This document shows, in pieces, positions 1-7,606 of a stretch of DNA of 64,000 nucleotides; within the stretch, counting starts at the first letter, position 1; every line of letters begins with the position of its first letter. Source of the DNA: Clostridia bacterium (GTDB taxonomy: Bacteria; Bacillota; Clostridia; Monoglobales; Monoglobaceae); the NCBI GenBank assembly GCA_017622215.1, contig JAGARO010000004.1, positions 62,001-126,000 of the forward strand, in the 5' to 3' direction. Both the position numbers and the translations under genes were made by a program. The notes under the pieces were generated by a model. That model did not search any database. It worked only from the letters and a program-made list of their open reading frames with translations, and was not told where the DNA came from.

Positions 1-939
1 TCCTTTAAGAGATTTTTCATCTGCGATTCTTTCAATATCCTCCATAGACAGGGTTGTTCTGTCCTCAAACTTTATAAAGTGTGCCTGTGAGGAGAGAATT
101 GCGGAAAGGGAGTCGGTGTTAAGACTGAAATCTGATGGAATTTCTCCCTTTAAGATTATCTTATAGAAGTGGTCTTGCTCAAGATACGGAGAAATCTTCT
201 GTGAAACCTCCTGAAGGCTTGATAAACCTGTAATGTCAACAGCAATTTCTCTGAATTCTCTGCCACAGATTTTCATAAATTCAAGGTTGCATTTCCCTAT
301 ATCAACAGTCCCGTGATATACGCCCTTTTCCCCTGTTTCGTCAAAGCCCTGTCCCTGTGGACAGCCAGGGTAGGCGTAGGAAGTATTGCCCTCTTTCAGA
401 ATATCACTACGCTTGTGGATGTGCCCCAGTGCCACATAGTCCATTTTTGATGAGGAAAGTGCACTCTGGGAAATAGGGTTGTATTCCCCTGAAACGCCAA
501 TATCGCCGTGGATTACGCAGATATTAATCATATCTTCTTCTGCTTCAGGTGAAAATAATGTTTCAGGCTCATAAATATTTGAAAAGCCTGCACCGTGAAT
601 ACAGGTATTTTTCTCACGAATGATGAATTTTTCCATAGCCCCTGTAAAAAGAATTACGTTTTCAGGCCATTTTGAATTGTAAGGCGACTGACCGCTGAAA
701 TAATCGTGGTTACCGCTGCATATAACAACTGTGGCGGGAGTTTCCGAAAGCTTTGCCTTGATGATTTCAACAGTTTCACGGTCTGCAACAGGGTTGTCGA
801 ATAAATCCCCTGAAACAAGGAGAAAATCATAGTTTTTGGATATATCAATTATACGCAAAAATGCGGATAAAACATCGTTTTTCATTTTCGGATTTGCGCC
901 GAGATGAACGTCGGCACAGTGGATTATTTTAACGCTCAT
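1..939 (-). CDS. SbcD/YhaO-type metallophosphoesterase (DNA repair exonuclease), 3' end outside window
   Basis: Open from an ATG at 939 to the left edge: 313 codons without a stop, C-terminus missing. The N-terminus carries the calcineurin-like metal-binding blocks in order: CADVHLGA, SGDLFDNP, CSGNHDYFS and GHIHKR. This is COG0420, the nuclease subunit that normally works with a large SMC-like ATPase (SbcC or YhaN) in trimming DNA ends. The start is fixed by GAGGTG 7 bases upstream. The expected ATPase partner would lie beyond the left edge. I cannot decide between SbcD and YhaO without the C-terminus. Transcribed divergently from the glycosyltransferase gene. Confidence 0.85.
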   Translation of the reverse strand, partial: MSVKIIHCADVHLGANPKMKNDVLSAFLRIIDISKNYDFLLVSGDLFDNPVADRETVEIIKAKLSETPATVVICSGNHDYFSGQSPYNSKWPENVILFTGAMEKFIIREKNTCIHGAGFSNIYEPETLFSPEAEEDMINICVIHGDIGVSGEYNPISQSALSSSKMDYVALGHIHKRSDILKEGNTSYAYPGCPQGQGFDETGEKGVYHGTVDIGKCNLEFMKICGREFREIAVDITGLSSLQEVSQKISPYLEQDHFYKIILKGEIPSDFSLNTDSLSAILSSQAHFIKFEDRTTLSMEDIERIADEKSLKG

Positions 940-957
940 ATTTTTCACCTCACTATT

Positions 958-985
958 ATTTTAACATTTTGATTAAAAAAATCAA
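958..985 (-). promoter_or_regulatory. Promoter of the SbcD/YhaO-like gene
   Basis: On the minus strand TTGATT (980-985), 16-base spacer, TAAAAT (958-963), ending 18 bases before the ATG. The spacer is AT-rich and contains a TTGATT/AATCAA inverted repeat. Confidence 0.5.
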
Positions 986-992
986 CAGGAAG

Positions 993-1021
993 TGGACAAT
1001 TTATTTTTTTTGTGATAAAAT
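993..1021 (+). promoter_or_regulatory. Promoter of the GT4-CsaB gene
   Basis: TGGACA (993-998), 17-base spacer, TAAAAT (1016-1021), followed by a short leader with a purine-rich ribosome binding site. Confidence 0.5.
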
Positions 1022-1046
1022 ATAGGAAGTATAAAGGAAAGGGGAA

Positions 1047-3311
1047 GTGGAAATGCGTGTACTTATGGCAACCATGCAGCTCGGTATCGGTGGAGCTGAA
1101 ACACATATAGTTGAACTTTCCAAGGCTCTTAAAAAGCGAGGGATAGAGGTTTTTGTAGCCTCCCAGGGGGGAGAATATGTAAGCGAGCTTGAAACTGCAG
1201 GAATAAAGCATTTTAAGCTTCCGCTTAACAAAAAGACAATCCCTGCCATGAGAAAATCTCTTAAGGGACTTAAGGAAATAATTGAAGAATATAAGATTGA
1301 CGTAGTTCACTCCCATGCGAGAATTCCGGGGTTTATTCTTGCGAATTTGAGAAAGAGTGTAAATTTCCGCCTTGTATCCACAGCCCATTGGGTTTTCAAG
1401 ACGGGTTTTCCATATAACTACCTGACAAACTGGGGCGACAGAAGCCTTTCTGTCAGCGACGATATAAAGAAATATCTTATGGATAATTATGGAATTGACG
1501 AAGAAAATATAAGAATAACCATAAACGGAATTGATACAGAAAAATTTTCAAAGGACACAGACTTTTCTGACATAAAAAATGAATTTGACCTTAAAGATGG
1601 AAAAAGAATTGTTTATGTAAGCCGAATGGATGAGGACAGAAGCCTTGCAGCGAAAAGACTTATTGAATGTGCAGGGGACATAAAAAAGGAATTCCCTGAT
1701 ATTGAAATAGTCATAGTCGGCGGAGGAAATGACCTTGAAAATGTCAGGGCTATGGCTGAAAAGGAAAACGCCAAGGCAGGAGAAAATTATATTAAAATAA
1801 CAGGCGGAAGAACTGACATAAATAAGTTTGTGGCGTCAGGGGATATTTTTGTGGGCGTAAGCCGAGCTGCCCTTGAGGCTATGGCAGCGGAAAAGCCTTG
1901 CATAATCGCAGGTAACGAGGGCTACATCGGAATTTTTGATGAGGACAAGCTTGAAATTTCAAGGCTCACAAATTTCTGTTGCCGAGGCTGCGAAGAAACT
2001 ACAGCTGAAAAACTTAAAGAGGATGTAATAAATCTCCTTAAGAACGAAGATAAAGAAGCTCTGGGCAGATACGGTAAGGCTGTTGTTGAAAAATATTATT
2101 CAATTGAAACAATGGCTGATGATGCTCTGAAAATGTATGTTTCAGTGATAAAGGGCACAAAAATCAATGAGGTTGCCCCTGAAGAATTTGCTGATATTGA
2201 TAAGTACACAGTAACCCATACAAAGAAAAAAGATGTACTTATTTCAGGCTATTACGGATATAAAAACAGTGGCGATGATTCTGTTCTTAAGGGAATTGTT
2301 GAGGGTCTTAAGAGAAACTATCCGGCAGTTAATATAACTGTTCTCTCCCGTGCACCAAAGGAAACCAGAGAAGTTTACGGAGTTGAGGCAATAAGCAGAT
2401 TTGATTTTGTTAAAATATATAAGGCAATGAAAAATACAAAACTGTTTATAAGCGGTGGCGGAAGCCTTCTTCAGGATGTAACAAGCCGAAAATCCCTTGC
2501 GTATTATGTTGCCCTTATAAATATGGCGAAGAAGTGCAAAACTAAAACAATGGTTTACGCTAACGGCATAGGTCCTGTGAATTATGAAAGCAGTAAGAAA
2601 AAGACAAAAGAGGCACTTAGAGGAGTGGATATAATTACACTTCGTGAAAATTCTTCTTTTGAGGAGCTTAAAAATTTGGGCATTGAAGATAAAAATGTAA
2701 CAGTTACAGCCGACCCGGTATTTCTTCTTGAACCAAGGGAGGATATAGATGAAAAGCTTAAATCTGTGGGACTTGAGGGTAAAAAATTCTTCTGTATTTC
2801 GGTGAGAAACTGGAAGAAGCTTCCTGATGATTTTGCAGACAGGATTGGCGGGTTTGCCAACAAAATTTCGGAGAGGTACGGGCTTGTGCCTGTGTTTATA
2901 CCAATGCAGATTTCTGTTGACGGAGAGCTTACAAAGGAAATTATGAGTAAAGTAAAGGGACAAAAGGCAGTTATACTGTCCTCCTGCGGACCTGAAATGC
3001 TTATGGGAATTTTGAAAAAAGCAGAGTTCGTTCTCGGTATGCGACTACATATTTTAATATACTCAGCTAAAGCGGGAACCCCTGTTATCGGCCTTGATTA
3101 TGACCCTAAGGTAAGGGCGACAATGGAATATCTTGGACAAGATTATATTGAAAATGTTGAAGAGACAAATGTTAAGAGGCTTGAACTTTTTGCGGAAAAG
3201 GTTATGGAAGATACAGCCGGCATAAGAGAAAACCTTATGGAAAACAGTGATAAATTTAAAAAACTGGCAGAGAAAAATGCTGAACTGGCAATAAAACTTT
3301 TAAGGGAGTAG
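1047..3311 (+). CDS. Fusion of a family 4 glycosyltransferase and a CsaB-type polysaccharide pyruvyl transferase
   Basis: 754 residues, about twice a single-domain enzyme. Residues 1-375 are a GT4 (GT-B fold) glycosyltransferase: N-terminal MQLGIGGAETH, the second Rossmann strand IVYVSRMDEDR, and an E-x7-E-like donor site around SRAALEAMAAEKP. Residues about 393-750 are a CsaB pyruvyl transferase: VLISGYYGYKNSGDDSVLKG at the start, SGGGSLLQD in the middle and GMRLHILIYSAKAGTP near the end. CsaB enzymes put ketal-pyruvate on secondary wall polysaccharide, the ligand of SLH domains; the fused GT probably acts on the same polymer (inference). The start is GTG 1047 or ATG 1053, both behind AAAGGAAAGGGG. 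Ends 5 bases before the COG0523 gene. Confidence 0.85.
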   Translation: MEMRVLMATMQLGIGGAETHIVELSKALKKRGIEVFVASQGGEYVSELETAGIKHFKLPLNKKTIPAMRKSLKGLKEIIEEYKIDVVHSHARIPGFILANLRKSVNFRLVSTAHWVFKTGFPYNYLTNWGDRSLSVSDDIKKYLMDNYGIDEENIRITINGIDTEKFSKDTDFSDIKNEFDLKDGKRIVYVSRMDEDRSLAAKRLIECAGDIKKEFPDIEIVIVGGGNDLENVRAMAEKENAKAGENYIKITGGRTDINKFVASGDIFVGVSRAALEAMAAEKPCIIAGNEGYIGIFDEDKLEISRLTNFCCRGCEETTAEKLKEDVINLLKNEDKEALGRYGKAVVEKYYSIETMADDALKMYVSVIKGTKINEVAPEEFADIDKYTVTHTKKKDVLISGYYGYKNSGDDSVLKGIVEGLKRNYPAVNITVLSRAPKETREVYGVEAISRFDFVKIYKAMKNTKLFISGGGSLLQDVTSRKSLAYYVALINMAKKCKTKTMVYANGIGPVNYESSKKKTKEALRGVDIITLRENSSFEELKNLGIEDKNVTVTADPVFLLEPREDIDEKLKSVGLEGKKFFCISVRNWKKLPDDFADRIGGFANKISERYGLVPVFIPMQISVDGELTKEIMSKVKGQKAVILSSCGPEMLMGILKKAEFVLGMRLHILIYSAKAGTPVIGLDYDPKVRATMEYLGQDYIENVEETNVKRLELFAEKVMEDTAGIRENLMENSDKFKKLAEKNAELAIKLLRE

Positions 3312-3316
3312 AGAAT

Positions 3317-4459
3317 ATGACAAAGATAAATATTATTTCAGGCTTTTTAGGAGCAGGCAAAACAACTTTTATTAAGAAACTTCTTAAAGAGGTTTATAAT
3401 GATGAACAGGTAGTTTTAATTGAAAATGAATTTGGGGAAATTGGAATTGACAGCGGTTTCTTAAAGGATGCGGGAATTGAAATCAAGGAAATGAACTCAG
3501 GCTGTATCTGTTGTTCTCTCGTTGGTGATTTCAGCAAGTCTTTAATGGAAATTCTTGAAAAGTTCAGTCCCGACAGAATTATTATTGAGCCAACAGGCGT
3601 AGGTAAGCTTTCCGATGTTGTAGAAGCTGTGAAGAATGTTGAAGCTGACCTTGAAATTGATACCTGTATAACAGTTTGCGATGCAACAAAGTGCAAGATG
3701 TATATGAAGAACTTCGGGGAGTTTTATAATAATCAGGTAAAGTCAGCAGGCTGTATTTTACTTAGCCGAATGGATAAAATTGATGAGGAAAAACTCCATA
3801 GCTGTATTGAAATGCTGAGAGAAGTTAACCCTGATTGTGCCATAATCACAACCCCTCTTGATAAGCTCACAAAGGCAGATATTTTAAGTGCCTTTGCCCA
3901 TGAGGATATTTTAGAGGGTCTTGAGCAAGATAGCCATGAGCATCACCATCGCCACCACGACCACGATTGCGACTGCGGATGCCACGACCATGAACATCAC
4001 CATCATCACCATGACGAAGATTGCGACTGCGGATGCCACGACCATGAACATCACCACCATCACCATGACGAAGATTGCGATTGTGGATGCCATGACCATG
4101 AACATCACCACCATCACCACGACCACGATTGCGATTGTGGATGCCATGACCATGACCATGAACATCATAACCATCATCACCATGCAGACGAAACCTTTAC
4201 TTCCTGGGGAGTGGAAACACCTGTGAAGTTTACAAAGGAGAAGCTTGAAACAATTCTTTCTGCAATCGGCAACGGTGATTATGGTACAATTCTCCGCGGA
4301 AAAGGTATGGTAGCAGGTTTAGACGGAGAATGGATTTATTTTGATATGGTACCTGAAGAATACGAAATCCGTGAGGGCAGTCCTCAGTACACAGGAAAAA
4401 TCTGCGTAATCGGTGCTGACCTTAAGGAAGACAAGCTTAAGGAATTATTCGGAGTATAA
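3317..4459 (+). CDS. COG0523 (CobW-like) GTPase with a His/Cys-rich metal-binding repeat
   Basis: 380 residues. The G-domain shows Walker A GFLGAGKTTF, the family's CxCC metal motif in SGCICCS, ENEFGEIGID, EPTGVGK and a SRMDKID base-recognition loop. This family uses GTP hydrolysis to load Zn, Co or Ni onto client proteins. Residues about 207-295 are an insert of four 18-residue repeats of His, Asp and a DCDCGC core, far richer in Cys than the usual His tract. The CobW C-terminal domain follows (TSWGVETPVKFTKEKLETIL). Start fixed by GGGAGTAGAGAATATG. The next gene is a second COG0523 member, so the two probably act together. The metal is not decidable from sequence; zinc is the usual guess. 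Confidence 0.88.
   Translation: MTKINIISGFLGAGKTTFIKKLLKEVYNDEQVVLIENEFGEIGIDSGFLKDAGIEIKEMNSGCICCSLVGDFSKSLMEILEKFSPDRIIIEPTGVGKLSDVVEAVKNVEADLEIDTCITVCDATKCKMYMKNFGEFYNNQVKSAGCILLSRMDKIDEEKLHSCIEMLREVNPDCAIITTPLDKLTKADILSAFAHEDILEGLEQDSHEHHHRHHDHDCDCGCHDHEHHHHHHDEDCDCGCHDHEHHHHHHDEDCDCGCHDHEHHHHHHDHDCDCGCHDHDHEHHNHHHHADETFTSWGVETPVKFTKEKLETILSAIGNGDYGTILRGKGMVAGLDGEWIYFDMVPEEYEIREGSPQYTGKICVIGADLKEDKLKELFGV
3938..4190 (+). repeat. 54-bp in-frame tandem repeat encoding a His/Cys metal-binding array
   Basis: The six codons for DCDCGC recur at 3965, 4019, 4073 and 4127, exactly 54 bp apart. Each is followed by HDHEHHHHHH-type residues. Consensus unit: HDEDCDCGCHDHEHHHHH. Copies two and three differ only by synonymous changes and single residues, which indicates recent expansion by slippage or unequal exchange. 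Confidence 0.95.
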
Positions 4460-4472
4460 GGAGGCGGACAAA

Positions 4473-5387
4473 ATGTTCGGAAAGAACCCTGTTCCCGTAT
4501 TTATAATAAACGGCTTTTTAGAGGCAGGAAAATCAACATTCATAAATGAAGCAATCCTCTCTGACCCTGATGTGCAGAAGTCAAAGACTCTGTGCCTTGT
4601 GTGTGAAGAGGGAGAGGTTGAATATAAGGAAGCTAAAAACTTAACAGTTATTTATGTTGAAAATAAAGAGGATATGACTGAAGAATTTTTAGCAGGTCTT
4701 AAGAAAAAGTATAACCCCGACAGAGTTATAATTGAATTTAACGGAATGTGGGGAATGGATACATTTTTCGATTTGAAAATCCCTGCACCATGGCGATATG
4801 CAGAGGCAATGACAATTATAGACGGCTCAACCTTTGATACCTACTATAATAATATGAGAAGTATATTTACAGATATGTTCAAAAGTTCTGTTTCTGTAAT
4901 GGTTAACCGCTGCAACAGAGAAAAAACAGCCTTTGCGGAAATAAGAAGAAACATCAGGGCTGTAAATCCAAGGATTGAGGTTATGTTCACCGACGAAAAG
5001 GGTATGATTGATATGATTTTCGAGGACGAACTGCCATACAGTCTTGATGACGAGGTTATCGAACTTAAAGAGGATAACGAATATCTTATCTGGTATATGG
5101 ATATGATGGATAACGCTGACAGATATAAGGGCAAGACAGTTATCTTTGAGGGTCTTGCTGCCAAGCCAAAGGGTTTCCGCCCAGACTATTTCGTTCCCGG
5201 CAGACAGATTATGACCTGCTGTGAGGACGATATGTCCTTCTTGGGTTATGTTTGTAACTGGGAGGGTGCAAGGGACTTAAAGGACTACGATAAAATTAAG
5301 GTAACAGCGAAAATTGACAACAGATTTTGCTCAGAATACGGAGAAAAAGGTCCTGTTCTTTACGCAGAAAAAGTTGAAAAGTTATAA
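4473..5387 (+). CDS. COG0523-like GTPase fused to a DUF1980 (YcgQ-like) C-terminal domain
   Basis: 304 residues from ATG 4473, chosen because AAGGAGG lies just upstream; an in-frame ATG at 4413 lies inside the previous gene and lacks a ribosome binding site. Residues 1-190 are a P-loop domain with Walker A NGFLEAGKSTF, but the family CxCC motif is replaced by a single Cys in LCLVCEEGE, and the switch region reads EFNGMWGMD. The last 85 residues (PGRQIMTCCEDDMSFLGYVC) resemble the MTCC block of TIGR03943/DUF1980 proteins, which accompany DUF318 permeases in metal-related loci. No permease is present here. It probably partners the upstream metallochaperone (inference). Confidence 0.75.
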   Translation: MFGKNPVPVFIINGFLEAGKSTFINEAILSDPDVQKSKTLCLVCEEGEVEYKEAKNLTVIYVENKEDMTEEFLAGLKKKYNPDRVIIEFNGMWGMDTFFDLKIPAPWRYAEAMTIIDGSTFDTYYNNMRSIFTDMFKSSVSVMVNRCNREKTAFAEIRRNIRAVNPRIEVMFTDEKGMIDMIFEDELPYSLDDEVIELKEDNEYLIWYMDMMDNADRYKGKTVIFEGLAAKPKGFRPDYFVPGRQIMTCCEDDMSFLGYVCNWEGARDLKDYDKIKVTAKIDNRFCSEYGEKGPVLYAEKVEKL

Positions 5388-5393
5388 AAATAA

Positions 5394-5426
5394 CCCGTAA
5401 TACGAAAAGTATTACGGGCTTTTTTT
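5394..5426. terminator. Bidirectional terminator between convergent genes
   Basis: CCCGTAATAC, loop GAAAA, GTATTACGGG, then CTTTTTTT. It ends the GTPase pair and, read on the other strand, overlaps the stop of the lipoprotein gene. Confidence 0.9.
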
Positions 5427-5871
5427 AATTTAATTTTGAACTGTGATTTGAGGCACGGTTAAGCTTGCCTTCAAATTTTTTGATTGTAACTGTGTAGCCG
5501 TCCTTTGTATAGTCAAAGTTTACGGAAATAATTTTCCCTGAATCCTTGCTTTCCATAGCAATTTCCGATGTGCCTTTTTCAGTATTTTCTAAAGCACGGG
5601 TAACAATTCCTCCACAGTTTTCAATAAGATAATTCATATATTCATAGATGTCTGTGTTGCCGTCTTCACTGCCTGAATAAACAAGAATTTTCTGGGTTGG
5701 ATTTTCTTCATTGTCCATTTCATAGGATTCCAAAGTTCTGTCCCCTACAACGTAAGTAATTGAGGGAAAGGAATCTGCTCCCATATCGTAGGTGTCAGGG
5801 GCTTTCTTCCCACAGCCTGTAAAGATAATGCAAAGGGATAATATTAAAGATAAAAATATAGTTTTTTTCAT
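5425..5871 (-). CDS. Small lipoprotein of unknown function
   Basis: 148 residues from ATG 5871, which has AAGGAGG 7 bases upstream; an upstream in-frame ATG at 5892 has no ribosome binding site. N-terminus MKK, a hydrophobic stretch and lipobox FTGC predict export and lipid attachment. The mature part is acidic, with no motif I recognise: a hydrophilic domain with YEMDNEENPTQKILVYSG and a C-terminal VNFDYTKDGYTVTIKKFEG strand pair. It stands alone between a terminator and the dCMP deaminase gene and may share its transcript, since no terminator separates them. Confidence 0.75.
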   Translation of the reverse strand: MKKTIFLSLILSLCIIFTGCGKKAPDTYDMGADSFPSITYVVGDRTLESYEMDNEENPTQKILVYSGSEDGNTDIYEYMNYLIENCGGIVTRALENTEKGTSEIAMESKDSGKIISVNFDYTKDGYTVTIKKFEGKLNRASNHSSKLN

Positions 5872-5919
5872 TGTAATTCCTCCTTGATACAATATATTCG
5901 GAGGAGATATAATTATGCT

Positions 5920-6408
5920 TTAATATCCGAGAGTGCCCTCTAAAGATTCGTCGTTTTCAATCCATTCTGACACATTAACAACAGTATATTTATCAGGAGT
6001 ATTGCGGATAATAACCTTTTCTATGCCTGCGTTTATAATCATACGCTTGCACATAGCACAGCTTGAAGCAGACTCCACTAGCTCCTTAGTTTTGGCATCA
6101 CGGCCAACAAGGTAGAGGGTTGAGCCAATCATATCACGGCGTGATGCTGAAATAATACAGTTAGCCTCTGCGTGAACTGAACGGCAGAGCTCGTAGCGTT
6201 CTCCGCGAGGGATGTTAAGCTTTTCACGAAGACAGAACCCAAGGTCGCTGCAGTTTTTTCTGCCTCTTGGCGCACCTGTATAGCCTGTGGAAACAATCTC
6301 GTCGTTTTTAACGATAATTGCCCCGAAATTCCGTCTTAAACAGGTTCCTCTTTCAATAACTGTTTCAGCAATATCAAGATAATAATTATTTTTATCTACT
6401 CTTTCCAT
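5920..6408 (-). CDS. Deoxycytidylate (dCMP) deaminase family protein
   Basis: 162 residues. A zinc-dependent deaminase of the ComEB/dCMP deaminase type converting dCMP to dUMP for thymidylate synthesis. The catalytic block is CRSVHAEANCI (His ligand and Glu proton shuttle) and the two Cys ligands are in SSCAMCKRMI; the usual Pro before the first Cys is Ser here. TGYTGAPRGRKNCSD matches the substrate-pocket region. Start at ATG 6408 behind GAGGTG; the longer frame from 6438 has no ribosome binding site. Divergent from tsaE. Confidence 0.88.
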   Translation of the reverse strand: MERVDKNNYYLDIAETVIERGTCLRRNFGAIIVKNDEIVSTGYTGAPRGRKNCSDLGFCLREKLNIPRGERYELCRSVHAEANCIISASRRDMIGSTLYLVGRDAKTKELVESASSCAMCKRMIINAGIEKVIIRNTPDKYTVVNVSEWIENDESLEGTLGY

Positions 6409-6463
6409 AATAATCACCTCATACAAAAAATATATCATAAAATAAATTTTTTTGCAATAGGAA

Positions 6464-6492
6464 TTGACTTTGAGAGCACGTAAAGTTACAAT
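6464..6492 (+). promoter_or_regulatory. Promoter of the tsaE-tsaB-dac operon
   Basis: TTGACT (6464-6469), 17-base spacer, TACAAT (6487-6492). The predicted leader is only about 12 bases, with GGAGGA ahead of the tsaE ATG. Confidence 0.6.
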
Positions 6493-6509
6493 ATAATTGG
6501 AGGAAGATT

Positions 6510-6929
6510 ATGAAGATTTATGATAGTTTTTCGGAAAATGATACAAGAGAAATAGCGAAAGAGTTATCGAAGCAACTGAAAGAGGGGGATGTTATTGCCC
6601 TTGCAGGAGAGCTCGGCGCAGGTAAAACAGCCTTTGTTAAGGGGCTTCACAGCGCTCTTGACTGCGACGGAGAGGTTACAAGCCCTACATTTACTCTGGT
6701 TAACCAGTATGACGGAGAAAAGACTCTTTATCACTTTGATGTATACCGTTTAGAGAATATAAGTATAGATGATTGCGACTGGATTGACGATTATATTTTC
6801 GGGGACGGAATCTGCATAATCGAATGGGCAGACAATATTAAAGATATTTTGCCTGAGGAACATATAAGAATTGAAATAAGAAAGGATTACTCAAAGGGAG
6901 AATCCTACAGGGAGATAAAAATATGTTAG
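6510..6929 (+). CDS. tsaE: tRNA threonylcarbamoyladenosine biosynthesis ATPase TsaE
   Basis: 139 residues, normal length. A P-loop protein with Walker A GELGAGKTAF, the conserved SPTFTLVNQY segment, YHFDVYRLE and IIEWADNI. TsaE is the ATPase that drives t6A formation at position 37 of ANN-decoding tRNAs together with TsaB and TsaD. It overlaps tsaB by 7 bases, implying translational coupling. TsaD and RimI, often next in this cluster, are absent; a carboxypeptidase gene follows instead. Confidence 0.95.
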   Translation: MKIYDSFSENDTREIAKELSKQLKEGDVIALAGELGAGKTAFVKGLHSALDCDGEVTSPTFTLVNQYDGEKTLYHFDVYRLENISIDDCDWIDDYIFGDGICIIEWADNIKDILPEEHIRIEIRKDYSKGESYREIKIC

Positions 6930-7606
6930 TTTTCGGAATTGATACCTGTTGTGCCTCGGCAACAGCAGGGGTGGTATCTGAAGAAAAAATGGTGCTTCAG
7001 ACTGTGGTGTGCAACAAGAAAACCCATTCCCAGAAAATGATGCCACAGATTGTGAATATGCTTGAAAACGGAAATATAGCTCTTGAGGAAATTGACGCCT
7101 TTGCAGCTGCCGTTGGCCCCGGCTCTTTTACGGGAGTTAGAATCGGCGTGGCTACTGTAAAGGGCTTTGCACAGGCTTTAAATAAGCCTTGCGTTGAAGT
7201 TTCAACTTTAGAGGCCCTTGCCCTTGGCTGTGCAAACTTCGACGGAATAATCTGTCCAATACTTGATGCAAGACGAGGTCAGGTCTATAACGCCAAGTTC
7301 AGAGGACGGGAAAGACTTTGCGAAGACAGAGCCCTCTCGATAGATGAACTCCTAGAAGAACTTAAGGGCGAAAAGGTTATCTTTATGGGGGACGGAGTTT
7401 TCGTCCACAGAGAAAAAATTGAGGAAGTTTTAGGAAATGATGCCCATTTCGCACCGAAAATCCTCCTTATGAATTTAGGGGGAGCTGTGGCGGAGATAGG
7501 CATGGAAAAGCTGTTAAAAGGCGAGACAACAGAGTATAAAGATTTAGTTCCAAGCTATGTAAGACTTTCACAGGCAGAACAGACTGCACAGGAGGAAAGC
7601 CTATGA
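6923..7606 (+). CDS. tsaB: tRNA threonylcarbamoyladenosine biosynthesis protein TsaB
   Basis: 227 residues, typical. ASKHA-fold N-terminal half with FGIDTCCASATAGV, KTHSQKMMPQI and the signature AVGPGSFTGVRIGVATVKG. TsaB is the non-catalytic scaffold that dimerises with TsaD and recruits TsaE in the t6A complex. The stop overlaps the next start (ATGA at 7603-7606), so the carboxypeptidase gene is probably translated from the same mRNA. Confidence 0.96.
   Translation: MLVFGIDTCCASATAGVVSEEKMVLQTVVCNKKTHSQKMMPQIVNMLENGNIALEEIDAFAAAVGPGSFTGVRIGVATVKGFAQALNKPCVEVSTLEALALGCANFDGIICPILDARRGQVYNAKFRGRERLCEDRALSIDELLEELKGEKVIFMGDGVFVHREKIEEVLGNDAHFAPKILLMNLGGAVAEIGMEKLLKGETTEYKDLVPSYVRLSQAEQTAQEESL

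Noticed and set aside
2244-2963. 239-codon antisense frame within the GT4-CsaB gene
   Set aside because: No ribosome binding site, no recognisable domain, and it is fully antisense to a well supported protein.
3911-4226. Open frames on both strands across the His/Cys repeat
   Set aside because: They are shadows created by the 54-bp periodic sequence; the translations are low-complexity Met/Val or Thr/Ile runs, and the real frame is the GTPase.
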